Source: Sitta carolinensis (taxonomy: Eukaryota; Chordata; Aves; Passeriformes; Sittidae). Taken from it: a DNA stretch of 64,000 bases. The stretch spans positions 28,111,690 to 28,175,689 of the forward strand of contig CM063289.1 of assembly GCA_032173965.1 (NCBI GenBank). Reading direction: 5' to 3'. Position numbers and translations under genes: made by a program. Shown one piece after another: positions 23,309-34,520 of this stretch (position 1 is the first letter of the stretch; each line of letters opens with the position of its first letter). The notes below the pieces were generated by a model. That model did no database searches. It worked only from the letters and a program-made list of their open reading frames with translations, and was not told the DNA's origin.

Positions 23309-26300
23309 AACAGCAGAACAACCACACATTAAGGAAATAAGCAACTACATGAAAAAGGTGTTTGAAGAGTAACTGACCCCAGTACTCCAATGATTCCAGG
23401 GATTTATGTGACATACGGTGAAAAGGCACAAGCTCAATCTGCCCCCTTTCCAAAATGGTCAAAGCCTTGTGGTTAACATCATGCCAAGACAAAATGGGAA
23501 AGCCCTGACAGTGACTAAATATATTATTCTGGACTTGGTGCTGTGTTGACACAGCCACATGGAATATGGACAAAGTGGAACACAGACAGAGTGAGATTGT
23601 GTTTGCTGATGATGTACTGGCAAATGAACTTTATGTTCATCCACAAGACCAAACAAAAGGTCATCCTGCACCATGTCATTGAGGAAAACCTGCAAGACAC
23701 CCTTTCTGAATTTCACCATAAAATGGAATGGACAGGTTAGTGCTTCCTGCAAGCAAGGACACAAAGGATGCATGTTTGAACAGACTCCTGAACGGCCAAT
23801 ACTGTGCCTTTTTCAGTGTGAATTTAGTGTAAACACTGTGTACTTTCATAGGCATGTACAAAGGTTTCTCTCCTGGGTGTATCCAGAGCTTTGCACCTTA
23901 AAGGTGAAATTACACCAGCAGGCTCCCATGCCAGCATCCTTGATGATCATGGAAAATGCTGCAGCTACACAGAAGAAACCAGCACTGGTTCACTGTTAAT
24001 GCTGTTCTTATTTGTGTTTCAAATCTTGCTTGTTTTGGTGCCTCATGAAGAATAATAAAAGAACCACTAAGGTACTGACTTTGTGCAACTCTATAACCAC
24101 ACCTTAGGGATTTAGGGAATATTCTTTCAGTTATGACACTGTCTCACACAGATGAACCTTGAATTGGTAGTGTTGCTCTTTTACTTAAGCTCTGTAGATT
24201 GGAAATGGGAGAATCACTCACTTCTCCAACAACCCACACCAATGAAGTCTCTAAAAGTGGCTTGATTTCCCTCCCTTGATTTCATTTACTTTCCCAGTGT
24301 AATGTCACATTTCCTGGTCTAATCAGGAATAGAAGCACAAACGTCCTGTGAAAGAGCTTGTTCTCTTGAGGCTGCTTTACCTCAGCTTGGTTTATTCAAA
24401 TGGCTTTGAATAAACATCTGGAACAGCCGAGTGCTTTATCCCAACTTAACATTTGACACCCATCTCTAATAGTGGAGTGGACCATAGTGGAATTAGATCC
24501 AAAAAGAATTTATCTGCATTCATGAGTGCCGTGTTCAGTGAAACTTCACATCCATAGACAAAATCCACAAATTGTCACTGTGCCCAGACAAGTTACTTGT
24601 CATTATGATGATCTGCAAGGCATCCATAGAAAGAAATCATTTTGACTGAGCTTCGTTCCTCAAGGACAACGCCAAGGTTAATTTATTTGTTTTTCACTTT
24701 GAGTTGGGGGTGGACAGTCCCTGGAAGAGTAGCAGTGTTTGCCAAATGCGTTTCTGGGAGTATTTGCTCAACAACTACTCTTCTATTCCACACCTTCCCA
24801 AACGTCTCCAGGAATGTAGGCTGTGTCCATAAGCGCAGTTTGTTCTCAAAGTTTCACTCCACCCAAGTGGTCCCTGGATGAATTTCCCAGGATTTGTAAA
24901 AGGGAAAATGGGGATAGCTAAATGCCAGTGACCAGTGACACGAGAAAGATACCGAGAAATAATACATACAATATTAGAGAGAAATGCAAACTGTAGAGGT
25001 GGGAAACAAAAAGAAAATCAAGCACTAGAATCAAAAAAGCCCCACTTTGTTCAGATTGTAGAATCACACTGATGGAAGAAGAAAGTCCTCTCTCCCTTCA
25101 AGAACTGCTCTCTTTTATAAAGGCAATATATTTACAGCTCTTTCATGGCTTTTTTTTTGGTTTTTTGTTATGTGAGGTGGTATCTTGCTGTCTGTATAGC
25201 CTCCATAGAAATTTCCTGAGGTCTCCTCATCTTTTAGGGACTGTCTAAGCTTTCAGGATAAAATCTAGAGGTCCATATTGAAATTTAGAGCCTGCTGAGA
25301 TTTCCAGAACTCTACGCTATATTTTTGTAAGCAACTCTCACTGTATTTTTGCTTTAGCTTCCCAGGTTCAGAGACATGGCCATAGGCATATAATAAACTG
25401 CCCCAACTGTACCTTTGGAATCAAGCCTTTCTCCCAAAACCACATCCACAGACATTTTCAGCTCTCAGTAAACACCAGGATTAATAACCTCATCTCCTAC
25501 AGATTTTTTTCAAACTAGAGAAAAAAAATGCATATTATGAAACGACAATTATTTCAGGGAAGTAGGACTGTAGAAACACTGACTGCACTTTGAACACACT
25601 TGTGAATGTCACTGTAAAAAGTAAAAAGCAAAGGTCCTTCTTAGTAAAATTCGAATTTCTGGGGCTGTAATTTGGCAATTAGAGACCAGACAGTGTTTAG
25701 AGGAATTTTTCTCCAGTCCTTACTAAGATTTAAAGGGTTTAATAAAGACTGGCCAGTAACTTCTGGAGGATAGCACAGTTCAGACATTACATCTACAATG
25801 ACAGAAGAAGAAAATCTAAACCAAAAAAATAGATAACACAGTTATCACAGGTATAAATGCAAACAATCTTGTTCAAAAAACCAAGATATTTTAAGCACAT
25901 TTAATAAAAATATTATATATTTGCCGGGATATGGTGCTTGTAATCCAAAATAACGATGTCAAAATTCAGCCTCACATCCATGTCCTATATATTTGAGCAA
26001 AAGTGAATTTGAACCTAAAAACGTTCTTAAAATTCTGCATGTATGTTTAGTGGTAAAATGACTTTTTATTTTCATATCCATTTGCATTCTGGCCAGTCCT
26101 CCAGTATTGAGAACCATATGGCTGTTGTTTTAAACAGGTTGTACTCTTTTGAAAATCCATTATAGTGAGCGTGCTAAACACCAGCTTTCTGAAATGAACA
26201 GAACATTTATTCATCCCTGTCTACATCAGGACTTACACATGTGTGTGGAACTTCCACCTTCCTCAATAACAGCAAACACCAGAACACAAAAGGTGCATTT

Positions 26301-26538
26301 ATTTCATTAAGGTTAGAGAGAATACAGAGAGTTAGGATTGAAATTTAAAGTTTTAATTACATATCTGTCTATTAAAAATGCCTGATTAGCAACAAACAAA
26401 ATAAACAGAGCTAGGAAGGAGGTGTGATCCCAAGCTACATGACTTGAAAGTAATACACATCCCAGCGTTTGGTAATTTCAGAGATGTGAACTTCATTATG
26501 GCCTGTGCCTACAATGCCCCATTCAATAGCAATAATAA

Positions 26539-26557
26539 TTATCATTATTTATGATAA
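26539..26557. promoter_or_regulatory. Palindromic GATA-type site
   Basis: TTATCAT (26,539-26,545) and its reverse complement ATGATAA (26,551-26,557) are separated by five bases. Each arm holds a GATAA core on the opposite strand, the arrangement known for palindromic GATA-factor sites. The surrounding sequence is very AT-rich (repeated AATAAT words), so chance is possible. Confidence 0.35.
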
Positions 26558-27252
26558 CAAACCACACATAGCTAATAGTGATATCTGATATCTAAAGTGG
26601 GTCTCCCAAAAAACAAATTTCTAAGATGACATCCTCTCTGTTCTGTGCCATATGACTTCCCAGGATATCAGACTGGGAATAGGGCAGCTTGCAGACTCCC
26701 TGATCATTTATTAATATATTTCTAGTGTCACACACTCCTGTCCCATTCCTGAAAAGCAAATCTACTACTCACAGTGTATTACAACTGTCTGTAATAGTCT
26801 CTAAAATGATCACTAAATACTGCATCTCTCACCACTTAATCCTGGGTTCAGAGATAGGACTGACTTATCAAAATCCTGTTAATTTCAAAGAGATTGTTTT
26901 GCTTAGGGTGAGTGCAGAATTTGGCCACTATTCATTATGACACCACATAAGTGGTAAGGTGATTATTTCCAAATTCTCACTCAGCATGTGGCCAGGTGAC
27001 TCAGCTATTTGCCTTATTTACTTACATCCTTCTGCAGTTAATTACAAATTGTTGGCCCCAAATCATGACCACAGAAAGAAACAACCACTGCAGCCACAAG
27101 GGTGGGAAATCATGCTTTACAAGACTCCCAGCGTCTGCTGTCTTCAAACAGTGACAGGGGTAAAGAAGAGAACAAACTCATGCAAACCAGGGAAAATGCA
27201 TCTTGGGGAAGCCCTGACTTCTTGCACCAGGTTACTTTGTGCAACACATTGA

Positions 27253-27760
27253 TGTTAACCTGACACAGCACAAAACTGGAGAACTCAAGTTAAATAAATG
27301 AAATCAGCTGTCTGACTTTTTAAAGATAAATGATGTTATTACAGCATAATTGTATAACCCCATATAGCTTACAGCAGCAAAAGGATGTGTATTTCACATG
27401 CCCTACTATAATTACATTCCCATTATAATTTTGCAGTTAGTTGCTATGAGCTCTGGTCATGAAAACATGCCAATTTTGTATGGGATTGAAGTCTGCCTAA
27501 TTTTAGCAAATTGAGAGCTGCACAAAAGAAAAGAGATAAATACTATGTTGTTATTTTTCATTAGAGAATTGCTATATTAAGAGGCTGTGATCCAGCTGTG
27601 TTTGTTTAAATAAAAGTGTGATTTGAATACCTCCTACAGCTATGTTCCTGCCAATGAATAAAAGATAAAATGCGGCTCTCGTTGGATGTTAGTCTCCGAG
27701 TTCTAGCTGACTCAGAGATTTATTGTTTAACATAAGGAAGTGAAAAGCATGTAGAGCAGA
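27253..27760. promoter_or_regulatory. Candidate conserved noncoding block
   Basis: There is no open frame of note across roughly 850 bases (27,253-28,108). The sequence is rich in homeodomain-type ATTA/TAAT words, and the right part holds an AP-1 site TGACTCA at 27,708-27,714 next to a CpG-retaining run ('tgcggctctcgttggatgtt'). Retained CpGs in AT-rich unique DNA often mark constrained elements in birds. That it is conserved is inference; no alignment was possible. Confidence 0.25.
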
Positions 27761-27972
27761 CCACACACAGGGCTCTTTTGTGTATTGTTTCAAGCCATAC
27801 CACTAATAGATTTGTTCCACCAAGGCTTGCAGCAATTCAGCTGTGCTAAAATGCTCCACTTAACTGTGAAAAAAATAATAATAAAATAGTAATTATGTCT
27901 CGATGGCAAATGCAGCTTAGACCAACACCACAAGTAGTGTAAACAGGAACTAATACCATTCAAAGCTGTATG

Positions 27973-27990
27973 TTATCATCATTATGATAA
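27973..27990. promoter_or_regulatory. Palindromic GATA-type site
   Basis: TTATCAT at 27,973-27,979 and ATGATAA at 27,984-27,990 form an inverted pair with a four-base spacer. The same arms occur at 26,539-26,557, and a close relative lies at 55,489-55,508. Palindromic GATA sites are a known binding arrangement; function here is not shown. Confidence 0.35.
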
Positions 27991-29169
27991 TGAAATTAAG
28001 CTTTTATTTCCAAAAAACAAGCCCTTAACATACTACTCAGTGTCTGTATAAACACAGTCTTCCCCTCATAGCCTGATATGACTCTGCAGTTGCTGAGCTA
28101 ATATACTTCTAACAATACTTATAAATAAATCTACATATAAATACATACACAAAATGTACAGTGCACTCCAGCAGCCTGAAACTTATCACAGACAACTTGG
28201 AACTCCTTGTGTGTTGGAAAAGCCTTTTACAATGCAAATAAAAAATGCATATAAATAGTCCTTGCTTTGTAGCTGCTTGTGTTGTAGGTTCCTTCATGGT
28301 AATCTTAGATGGAGGCACATCATTTTCCAGGAGCTGATATGTTTGAATGGATTTCATTATGGGCAAGTGCAGCGGTGAGTGGCTGTGTGCCAGTCACAGC
28401 CGACTACCGAAGGGCTTGGGTTGTCAAAGGACTCACTTGGGCTGTCGGACTTCATTTAAATAACACAAGGTTCTCCACTTTGGGGAAAGAAAAAAACTGA
28501 AAAAAAAAACCCAAAAAGGAAAGGAAAGCAGGACTTTTTCAACTGTTATATTTACATCTGATTTACACCTATAATGGATTGAGAAATTACATTACATATG
28601 CACAGATTCATGCAGTGATCACTAACTATACTGCAGACTTGCAATAATCTGAGTTACAGGCTAACCATGTTCCTTGAATAAAACAGGGCAAAGTGCAGAG
28701 TACTGTGCGTGGTCAGCCCGAGACTTGAACTGTGTGTTCAAAGAAAAATCTTGAATTTGAACCTTGACTTTTAGATAAGAAAATGGGACTTTGTGCTCAA
28801 AATTTATCTACTCTAGGGCAGGAAAAAAGCAAGTAGGAAGACCAGAAACCTGATCCTCCTCACTGCCCTTTGGGCAAACAGCGCAGTTAGCACGTGCTCA
28901 GGAGAACCAGCAACGCTTGGGGCAGTGCAGGCAAATGCTCCATTCTCCCCTTCTCACTTCCCCACAGATGCAGAGGATGAGCTCCAGTTCAGCCCCGACC
29001 TGGAGTCACCCAGCCCCTGGAGCAGAGCAACATACGCTGCTCTTTGCCCCAGCCTGCGCCGTAAGAACTGCCCAGAGCCTACGAGCGTGTTGAAGCTGCA
29101 AGATGTGTGTTTTGAAGATACAATCTCAGCTTGTTCTACAGGACTTCATGCTTCGAACTCTCAAGACTC

Positions 29170-29255
29170 TTAATAACAATATCCTGTCTGCTTTTTATGT
29201 AGCACCTGTCAACCCGGAGGGACCAAAAGCACTTCAAAAACTCTATGTGGTTGTT
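29170..29255 (+). mobile_element. MIR/L2-like SINE relic
   Basis: The run 'atgtagcacctgtcaaccc' followed by 'ggagggaccaaaagcacttc' and 'aaaaactctatg' follows the order of an old amniote element I recall as 'gtagcgcctttcatccgag' then 'gatctcaaagcgctttacaaa'. It is strongly diverged and lacks both ends. Confidence 0.45.
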
Positions 29256-31220
29256 GCTGTTAAAAAAACTCAGGAATCACTGCTTGAGATGCCTGCAGGA
29301 GGCTGAAATGTAGGATATTTAGCATTAAAGAAGAGCAAATAATTAGCTATGAATAATTTATCCCCTCAAATCAGCTTCTTTTTGACTTTATTGAACATCT
29401 GCAAATAGGTGTCAGCCTCACTCTTAGCTTTATTTGATGGTTTCAGTTCACTTTGTCTTTTTTACATCACTGCATATTTTCATGAGCCATCATCTACCTA
29501 AAACCACAGAAGAGAGAAAAGAAGAGCAAAATTTAAATTACCTGACTATAAACACAATAGAAACCACTGACACATAATGAGGAAAGACAGAAATTTTAAA
29601 TAAAATGATGGACAATAAAAACATCGAGTAAAGGGTTGGAAAGAGATGAGCGAGAACAGAAGAGAGTGAATTGTCCAGGACACAGCTGGACAGAAACATT
29701 TTATGGAGATATTTTACAGCAATAACATTTTGGAGCTCTAGGCTGAAAGAAGGAGAGGCTCTGGGAGAAGCTGGAATAAATGCGGTTGTTTGGATATGCA
29801 TGTCTTGGAGCAGACATCCCAAGGGAAGCTTTACTCATACTCATCAGGGTGAAAGGAATAGAAGATACGAATAAAGTTTAGGGAGGGAGACATCAAACCT
29901 GTAGCACGACAGAAGCCATTTCTGAAGCTATGATTAATTCACAGCTTAAAATGCATTAGTTCAGACTTTATTTTTCCTGCTCAGAACTTTTCTGTCAACA
30001 CACTTAGTTTATTTGAAATAGTTGAAAAGTTTTCTGAAAATCTGTTTCATTTAGAGGCTGATGATGAGATATTGGTTTCATGTGTTTTTGGTTAGACATT
30101 GTCCACAGTATGGGATGGGACGCCCCAACCATATGAAACAGATGCTTTCCTAAGCAGGAGGAGGGAAACCACAGCTTGCCATGTGAGTGCTTTCTACTAC
30201 GCATAACCTATGCTGGAGTGGAATTCTATTTATATATAGGTATATATTGTGCAGGGTAAGTGCAGTGAAGAATTAGTTGGGTGCCTTTTTTAAATCGGTG
30301 CACCTAAGCTTTTGTCTAGGGATAAAAATCAGAATTCTTCAAGACCAGGTGAAGCAAATATAGAATGATAACTTGAATAAACTCTCCAAGGAGAGAAGGA
30401 GAAGAAAGAATTGTTCTTCTCTGACTTTCTAACAAGTCTTCCTTCTTCTGGGGTTTGCTTGTGATGGAGGACTGTCCCAGAGTCCAAAAGCCTTCTTAGT
30501 TTTGCTGTCCCTGGCTGTTTAACATTATTGGTTTTACTTTTTGCTGGTTTTCTAGGGATCAACCAGCACAGTTAATGCTGACATTTCATTATTTTCTAGG
30601 CTTTACTGTTTGAACCCTTCACCTTTTCCCCTCTTTTTACTGCTGGCAAGGTTTACTTGCAGTTGCAAAAATACCAAGGAACTGATTTTCTAGCTGTGAC
30701 TCAAAAATAACTGAAAGAAGCAGAACTATTGTAGGATTAAAGCAGTTCAACAGTTTACAATGTGAAATGATTTAAGTTTTGACACATTTCCTATCTTTCC
30801 TTATCGAAATACCACAAATAACAGCTCAGTGTGGTGGTGCTGACAGCAGTCACTGCCTGCTGAAGGTTTGAGCACCCAGTGCAGGGATCCCAACGGCTGA
30901 GCTGCATCTGCCAGGAGCAGCCCGTGCCCTTCCCTATATGGGCAGGAGATGGCAATGGGACCTGCTGGGAAAGTCTTCATCCCTCAATGCTTCCCAGCCT
31001 TTGGAGCTGTGGATAACCCCAGCACAGACACTGGAGACAGAACAGACAGCAGGTCACCCATTTCATGTGACACAAAATGCATCCCAGCCAAAAGCAAGCT
31101 CAGGTTCTCCACTGTAGAAGAATGGAAAGCTATCAGCCATGACTGGGAATAGGAGGCTCTGCAGATTCCAGGGGCTGAGCACATAGAGCTAAACCCACCA
31201 GTCAGTCCAGGAAATTAAGA

Positions 31221-31677
31221 TCATAGGATTATTAAGATTAGAAAACACCTCCAAGGTCATCAAGTCCAACTTTTGACCGAGTGCCACCATGCCCACTAAA
31301 CCATACAGTGAATTGCCACATTCACTCATTTTTTGGAACACTTCCAGAAATGGTGGCTCCTTTGGTTCCAATGAAGAGCCTGTTCTAGTGCTTAGCCACT
31401 TTTTCAGAGAAGAAATTTTTCCTAATATGCAATCCAAACTTCCCCTGGCACAACTTGAGCCTATTTCCCCTTATCCTGACTCTTGTTCCCTGCGAGCAGA
31501 GCCGGACACTCCCAATGCACCTCCCTTTCAGGAGTTGTAGAGAGCAAGAAGGTCCTCCCTGAGCCTCCTTTTTTTCCAGGCTGAGCCCCCCACCAGCTCT
31601 CTCAGCCACTCCTCATAGGACTTATGTCCCAAACCCTTCACCAGCTTTATTGCCCTTCTCTTGACAGCTCCAGCCCA
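31221..31677 (-). mobile_element. CR1 LINE 3' fragment, about 450 bp
   Basis: Read on the minus strand this is a 5'-truncated CR1 ending at its 3' terminus near 31,221 ('tcataggatt' and then 'gaaaacacctccaaggtcat', 'caagtccaac'). Further right follow the expected blocks: 'gaagaaatttttcctaatat', 'caatccaaacttcccctggc', 'gagttgtagagagcaagaag', 'ctccctgagcctcc', 'cactcctcataggactta' and 'ccttcaccagctttattgcc'. Similarity ends in the 'tgacagctccagc' block. It covers the end of ORF2 and the 3' UTR only and is not functional. Together with the copy at 32,484-32,882 it forms an opposed pair with 5' ends facing each other. Confidence 0.93.
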
Positions 31678-32483
31678 AGATGTACCATGGGAAAGACGAA
31701 AATATCTTTAGATAGTGCACTTCTACATGCAGCCAGACTACTACATACTGCCTCTTTTATCTTGCCAGTTCCTATCACTTCAGAGGAAAACAGAAGCCCT
31801 AAAACATGGAATTAGTTAAACACTGCACAAACACAACAGAATTTGTTCAAATTCTTTTCACCACTCTTTTGTGAATAATGAATCAACAAACCAAAACAGC
31901 CCAGATGACATGATCAGAAACACTGGTTTCAAGATTGCCATTGTCCTGTTTTACAATCTCATTCATTAATTCATTAAAGTTGCTCTTGAAACTATATCCT
32001 TTTGGTGAGGCCATCCTAGAACTTCTGGCAGCTACAAACTGTCTTCTAATTCCTGGTATAAAAATATTGAGAACAATATATATCCATCTGATATTGTACC
32101 AGCTTCTTGTTACCTCTTGTTAGGCAGCTAAATTAAACATTCTGATGTTTCAACACAGTGTTAGGAAGTTCACATGTGTTACAGCTGCTTCTCAGTAACA
32201 TTTGTGGTAGTGCAGGAGAATGGGACTTCATTGTGCTGGGTGCTGCAGAAATACATAGAAGCAAACAGCTCCTGCTATTCAGAATAGAAATGGCACATAG
32301 AATTGGGGACACAGGGAAGTAGTATAATGATGTATACATTTTTAATGTACTTTAAAAATATAGATATTATAAATCTCTCCTCCCTCACTAGGTCTCTTTC
32401 ACTGATTGATTTTATTTTGTTTTTATCACAGAGGGGACTTGAGAACCAAAAGAAAAATAATCTTTACTGATGTCATCTCAGCC

Positions 32484-32882
32484 GCCTGGACCAGCTGAGA
32501 GAACTGGAGCTCTTTAGGCTAGAAGAAATCAGGGGGGATCCCCTCACCCTCCAAAATTCCCTGACAGGAGGATGCAGCCAGGGGGGACTGGACTCTGCTC
32601 CCAGGGAACAAGTGACAGGACAAGAGGAAGCAGCCTCAAGTCCCACCAGGGGAGGTTTGGGTTGGGTATTAGAGAAAATTTCTTCACCCAAAGGGTTGTC
32701 CAGCCCTCTCACTGACTGCACAGAGCAGTGGTGGAGTCCTTATTCCTGGAGGGATTCAAAAGGCAGATAGATGCCATGCTTGGAGACATGGGTTAATAGT
32801 GGCCTGGGCAGTGCTGGGTTAGTGGTTGGTCTCAATAAACTTTGAGGGCCTTTCCCACCTCAGTGACTCTATGGTTCTATGG
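32484..32882 (+). mobile_element. CR1 LINE 3' fragment, about 400 bp
   Basis: Sense orientation is plus. It begins near 'gctgagagaactggagctct' and passes through 'ggaggtttgggttgggtatt', 'agagaaaatttcttcaccca', 'tggtggagtccttattcctg', 'gagggattcaaaaggcagat' and 'gagggcctttcccacctc', to end at the octamer-type terminus 'ctatggttctatgg' at 32,882. The blocks are those of an avian CR1 3' end. The copy is 5'-truncated as most CR1 insertions are, and diverged. It shares family blocks with the neighbour at 31.2-31.7 kb but lies in the opposite orientation. Confidence 0.93.
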
Positions 32883-34330
32883 CCAAATGGATGATAAATC
32901 CATGAGAGAGAAGGGAGTTAATTCCTTGTTTCCTGGGTCAGAGACGGAAATGGATCAAACCTGACCATTGCAGGTTGCAGACCTGAGCTGCAAAGAAAAG
33001 AGTGGTGAAGCCAAGGATCATAAACAACAAATAGGACAAGAGAAATATTAAGGATATGTTAGGAGTTAACTTCTGTCTGTAAAGCATTTCAGTTATAGCA
33101 AAATTTCCAGGAAAACACATCCATATTCTGAGATGTATGTTCAGAAAAAGTTCAGAAGTAGAATTTCAGAAAACAGGGGGTGTAAAGACAACAGGTGAAT
33201 GTGCTGAATGGCCAGGATTAAAAGTGGGCAAGGGGTATGAAGAAAAGAGTTGAAAGCACAAATAAAAAGAGCTCTGGGGCACTCTTACTTGGAGGCAGAA
33301 AAAAAGGACAAAAACAATATTTGAGGAATAAAAGAAAGAAATCCTGAATGTTTCCTCTTAGAAAAGTAATTCTAGCCTATATGTCCTGCCCAAATTTCTA
33401 CTCTCCATTGTTTTATTTCAATTTTTCACATAGATCAAGATGTTACCCATATTTATTTTTGTTCTATTTGGTTTTTTAATGTTACCTGATATATTCCACA
33501 TAAGTGATGAATGTTTTTCAAAAATGCCTACTGTGCTATATATATCACTTGATTAAATGCATGAGTGTTAGGAATGAGAGATACTGCTCAACAAAGATCT
33601 ATTATTAATGTTCTTGGCCCATCCATGCAGAACACAACAATCATTTTCATTGTAAGGTTTTATCTCTCCTTTCCTTCCGCAGAAATGGTGAAGTTTCTCA
33701 TGCAAGAGCCATAGAGCAGGTTCAGGAGGGAGCCTGGCTACAAGTACGTATGGATTTTGGATACAGTTTTGTTATGCCTTACTTCAGCAGAATATCCAAG
33801 GCAACAAAGAGAAAGGAAATGTGAAACCATCCAAAGCACTGGCTGAGCTGTAGCGCCAGGGGGGAAGAAAGCACAGAGAGACAGAGAATGCCTGAAATGT
33901 CTGCAAAATGTAACTCAATTATCAGAGATCAGCCATAACAAGGAAAAAAAATCACATAAGGCTGTAAGAGCTATAAGTATCAAATAGTTACGTTTACTGC
34001 ATTTATAAACAGATATCTTTTGGCAGGAGACTCAAAGAGGCCTCCACAAGGCACGAGAATCTGGGCTTGAATCCATTCACTCTGTGAATTAATTGACTTG
34101 GTTTGAACTCTACTGTTTTCAGTTGGAGAATTCACTGTGAACATGTTGTACATATCTCAGATATCAAATAGCAAATGTACTGAAGCCAGATACTGAACTG
34201 GAGCCAGAAATTTTTCATTAATCAGTATTGTATGCTTTCTGTGAATAGGAAATAGAACAACAACAAAAAGCAGACAAGAATGGGGAAAATATTTTTCTCT
34301 CTCTCCCTGCTTCTACACCCCCACATATGC
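32883..34330. other. Unique AT-rich noncoding DNA
   Basis: No gene, RNA or repeat is recognised; the longest frame is about 60 codons. Confidence 0.6.
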
Positions 34331-34520
34331 TATTATTATTACTCAGTATTTACATTGCAGTCACACCCAGTGGTTCTAACCGAGCAGGAGCCCTGCAGCG
34401 CTAGGTACTGTACAAAATAAATACACTTGAAGAGACAATGGCTGCTCTCAAGAGCTTAAAGTCCAAACAGATGGGACAGATGAGAGAGAGGTGTAGAAAG
34501 GTGAATGAGGTGGCCAGGGG
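34331..34520 (+). mobile_element. Amniote MIR-type SINE relic
   Basis: A TATTATTATT start is followed by 'gcagcgctaggtactgtaca' (compare 'ttgtgctaggcgctgtacaa'), 'gagacaatggctgctctcaa', and 'gagcttaaagtccaaacaga' (compare 'gagcttacaatctaaataga'), then purine-rich 'gatgggacagatgagagag'. The order and spacing match the amniote MIR-type SINE that I know from turtle and crocodilian sequence. The usual 3' part with 'aaggtcacacagc' is not recognisable. It is an old copy. Confidence 0.7.

Larger units (their letters stand above)
21541..27250. other. Noncoding DNA with a stop-poor patch at 21.56-22.16 kb
   Basis: The 21,564-22,158 patch has two overlapping long plus-strand frames (140 and 168 codons) and minus-strand frames over the same bases. 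None shows a recognisable domain, and the GC-richer, CT-rich composition explains the lack of stops. The 23.2-24.0 kb patch also has several frames of about 100-118 codons on both strands without family resemblance that I can name. A G14 run lies at 23,295-23,308. No gene is called. Confidence 0.5.
27761..31220. other. Unique noncoding DNA
   Basis: No gene is supported; frames are below 100 codons. It includes the GATA-type palindrome at 27,973-27,990 and a MIR/L2-like relic at 29,170-29,255, each listed separately. A-rich runs lie at 28,489-28,520. I see nothing else. Confidence 0.55.

Noticed and set aside
23217..24000. Several frames of about 100-118 codons on both strands, considered as a processed pseudogene
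   Set aside because: No family could be named, frames switch strand, and no poly(A) tail or target duplication was found.
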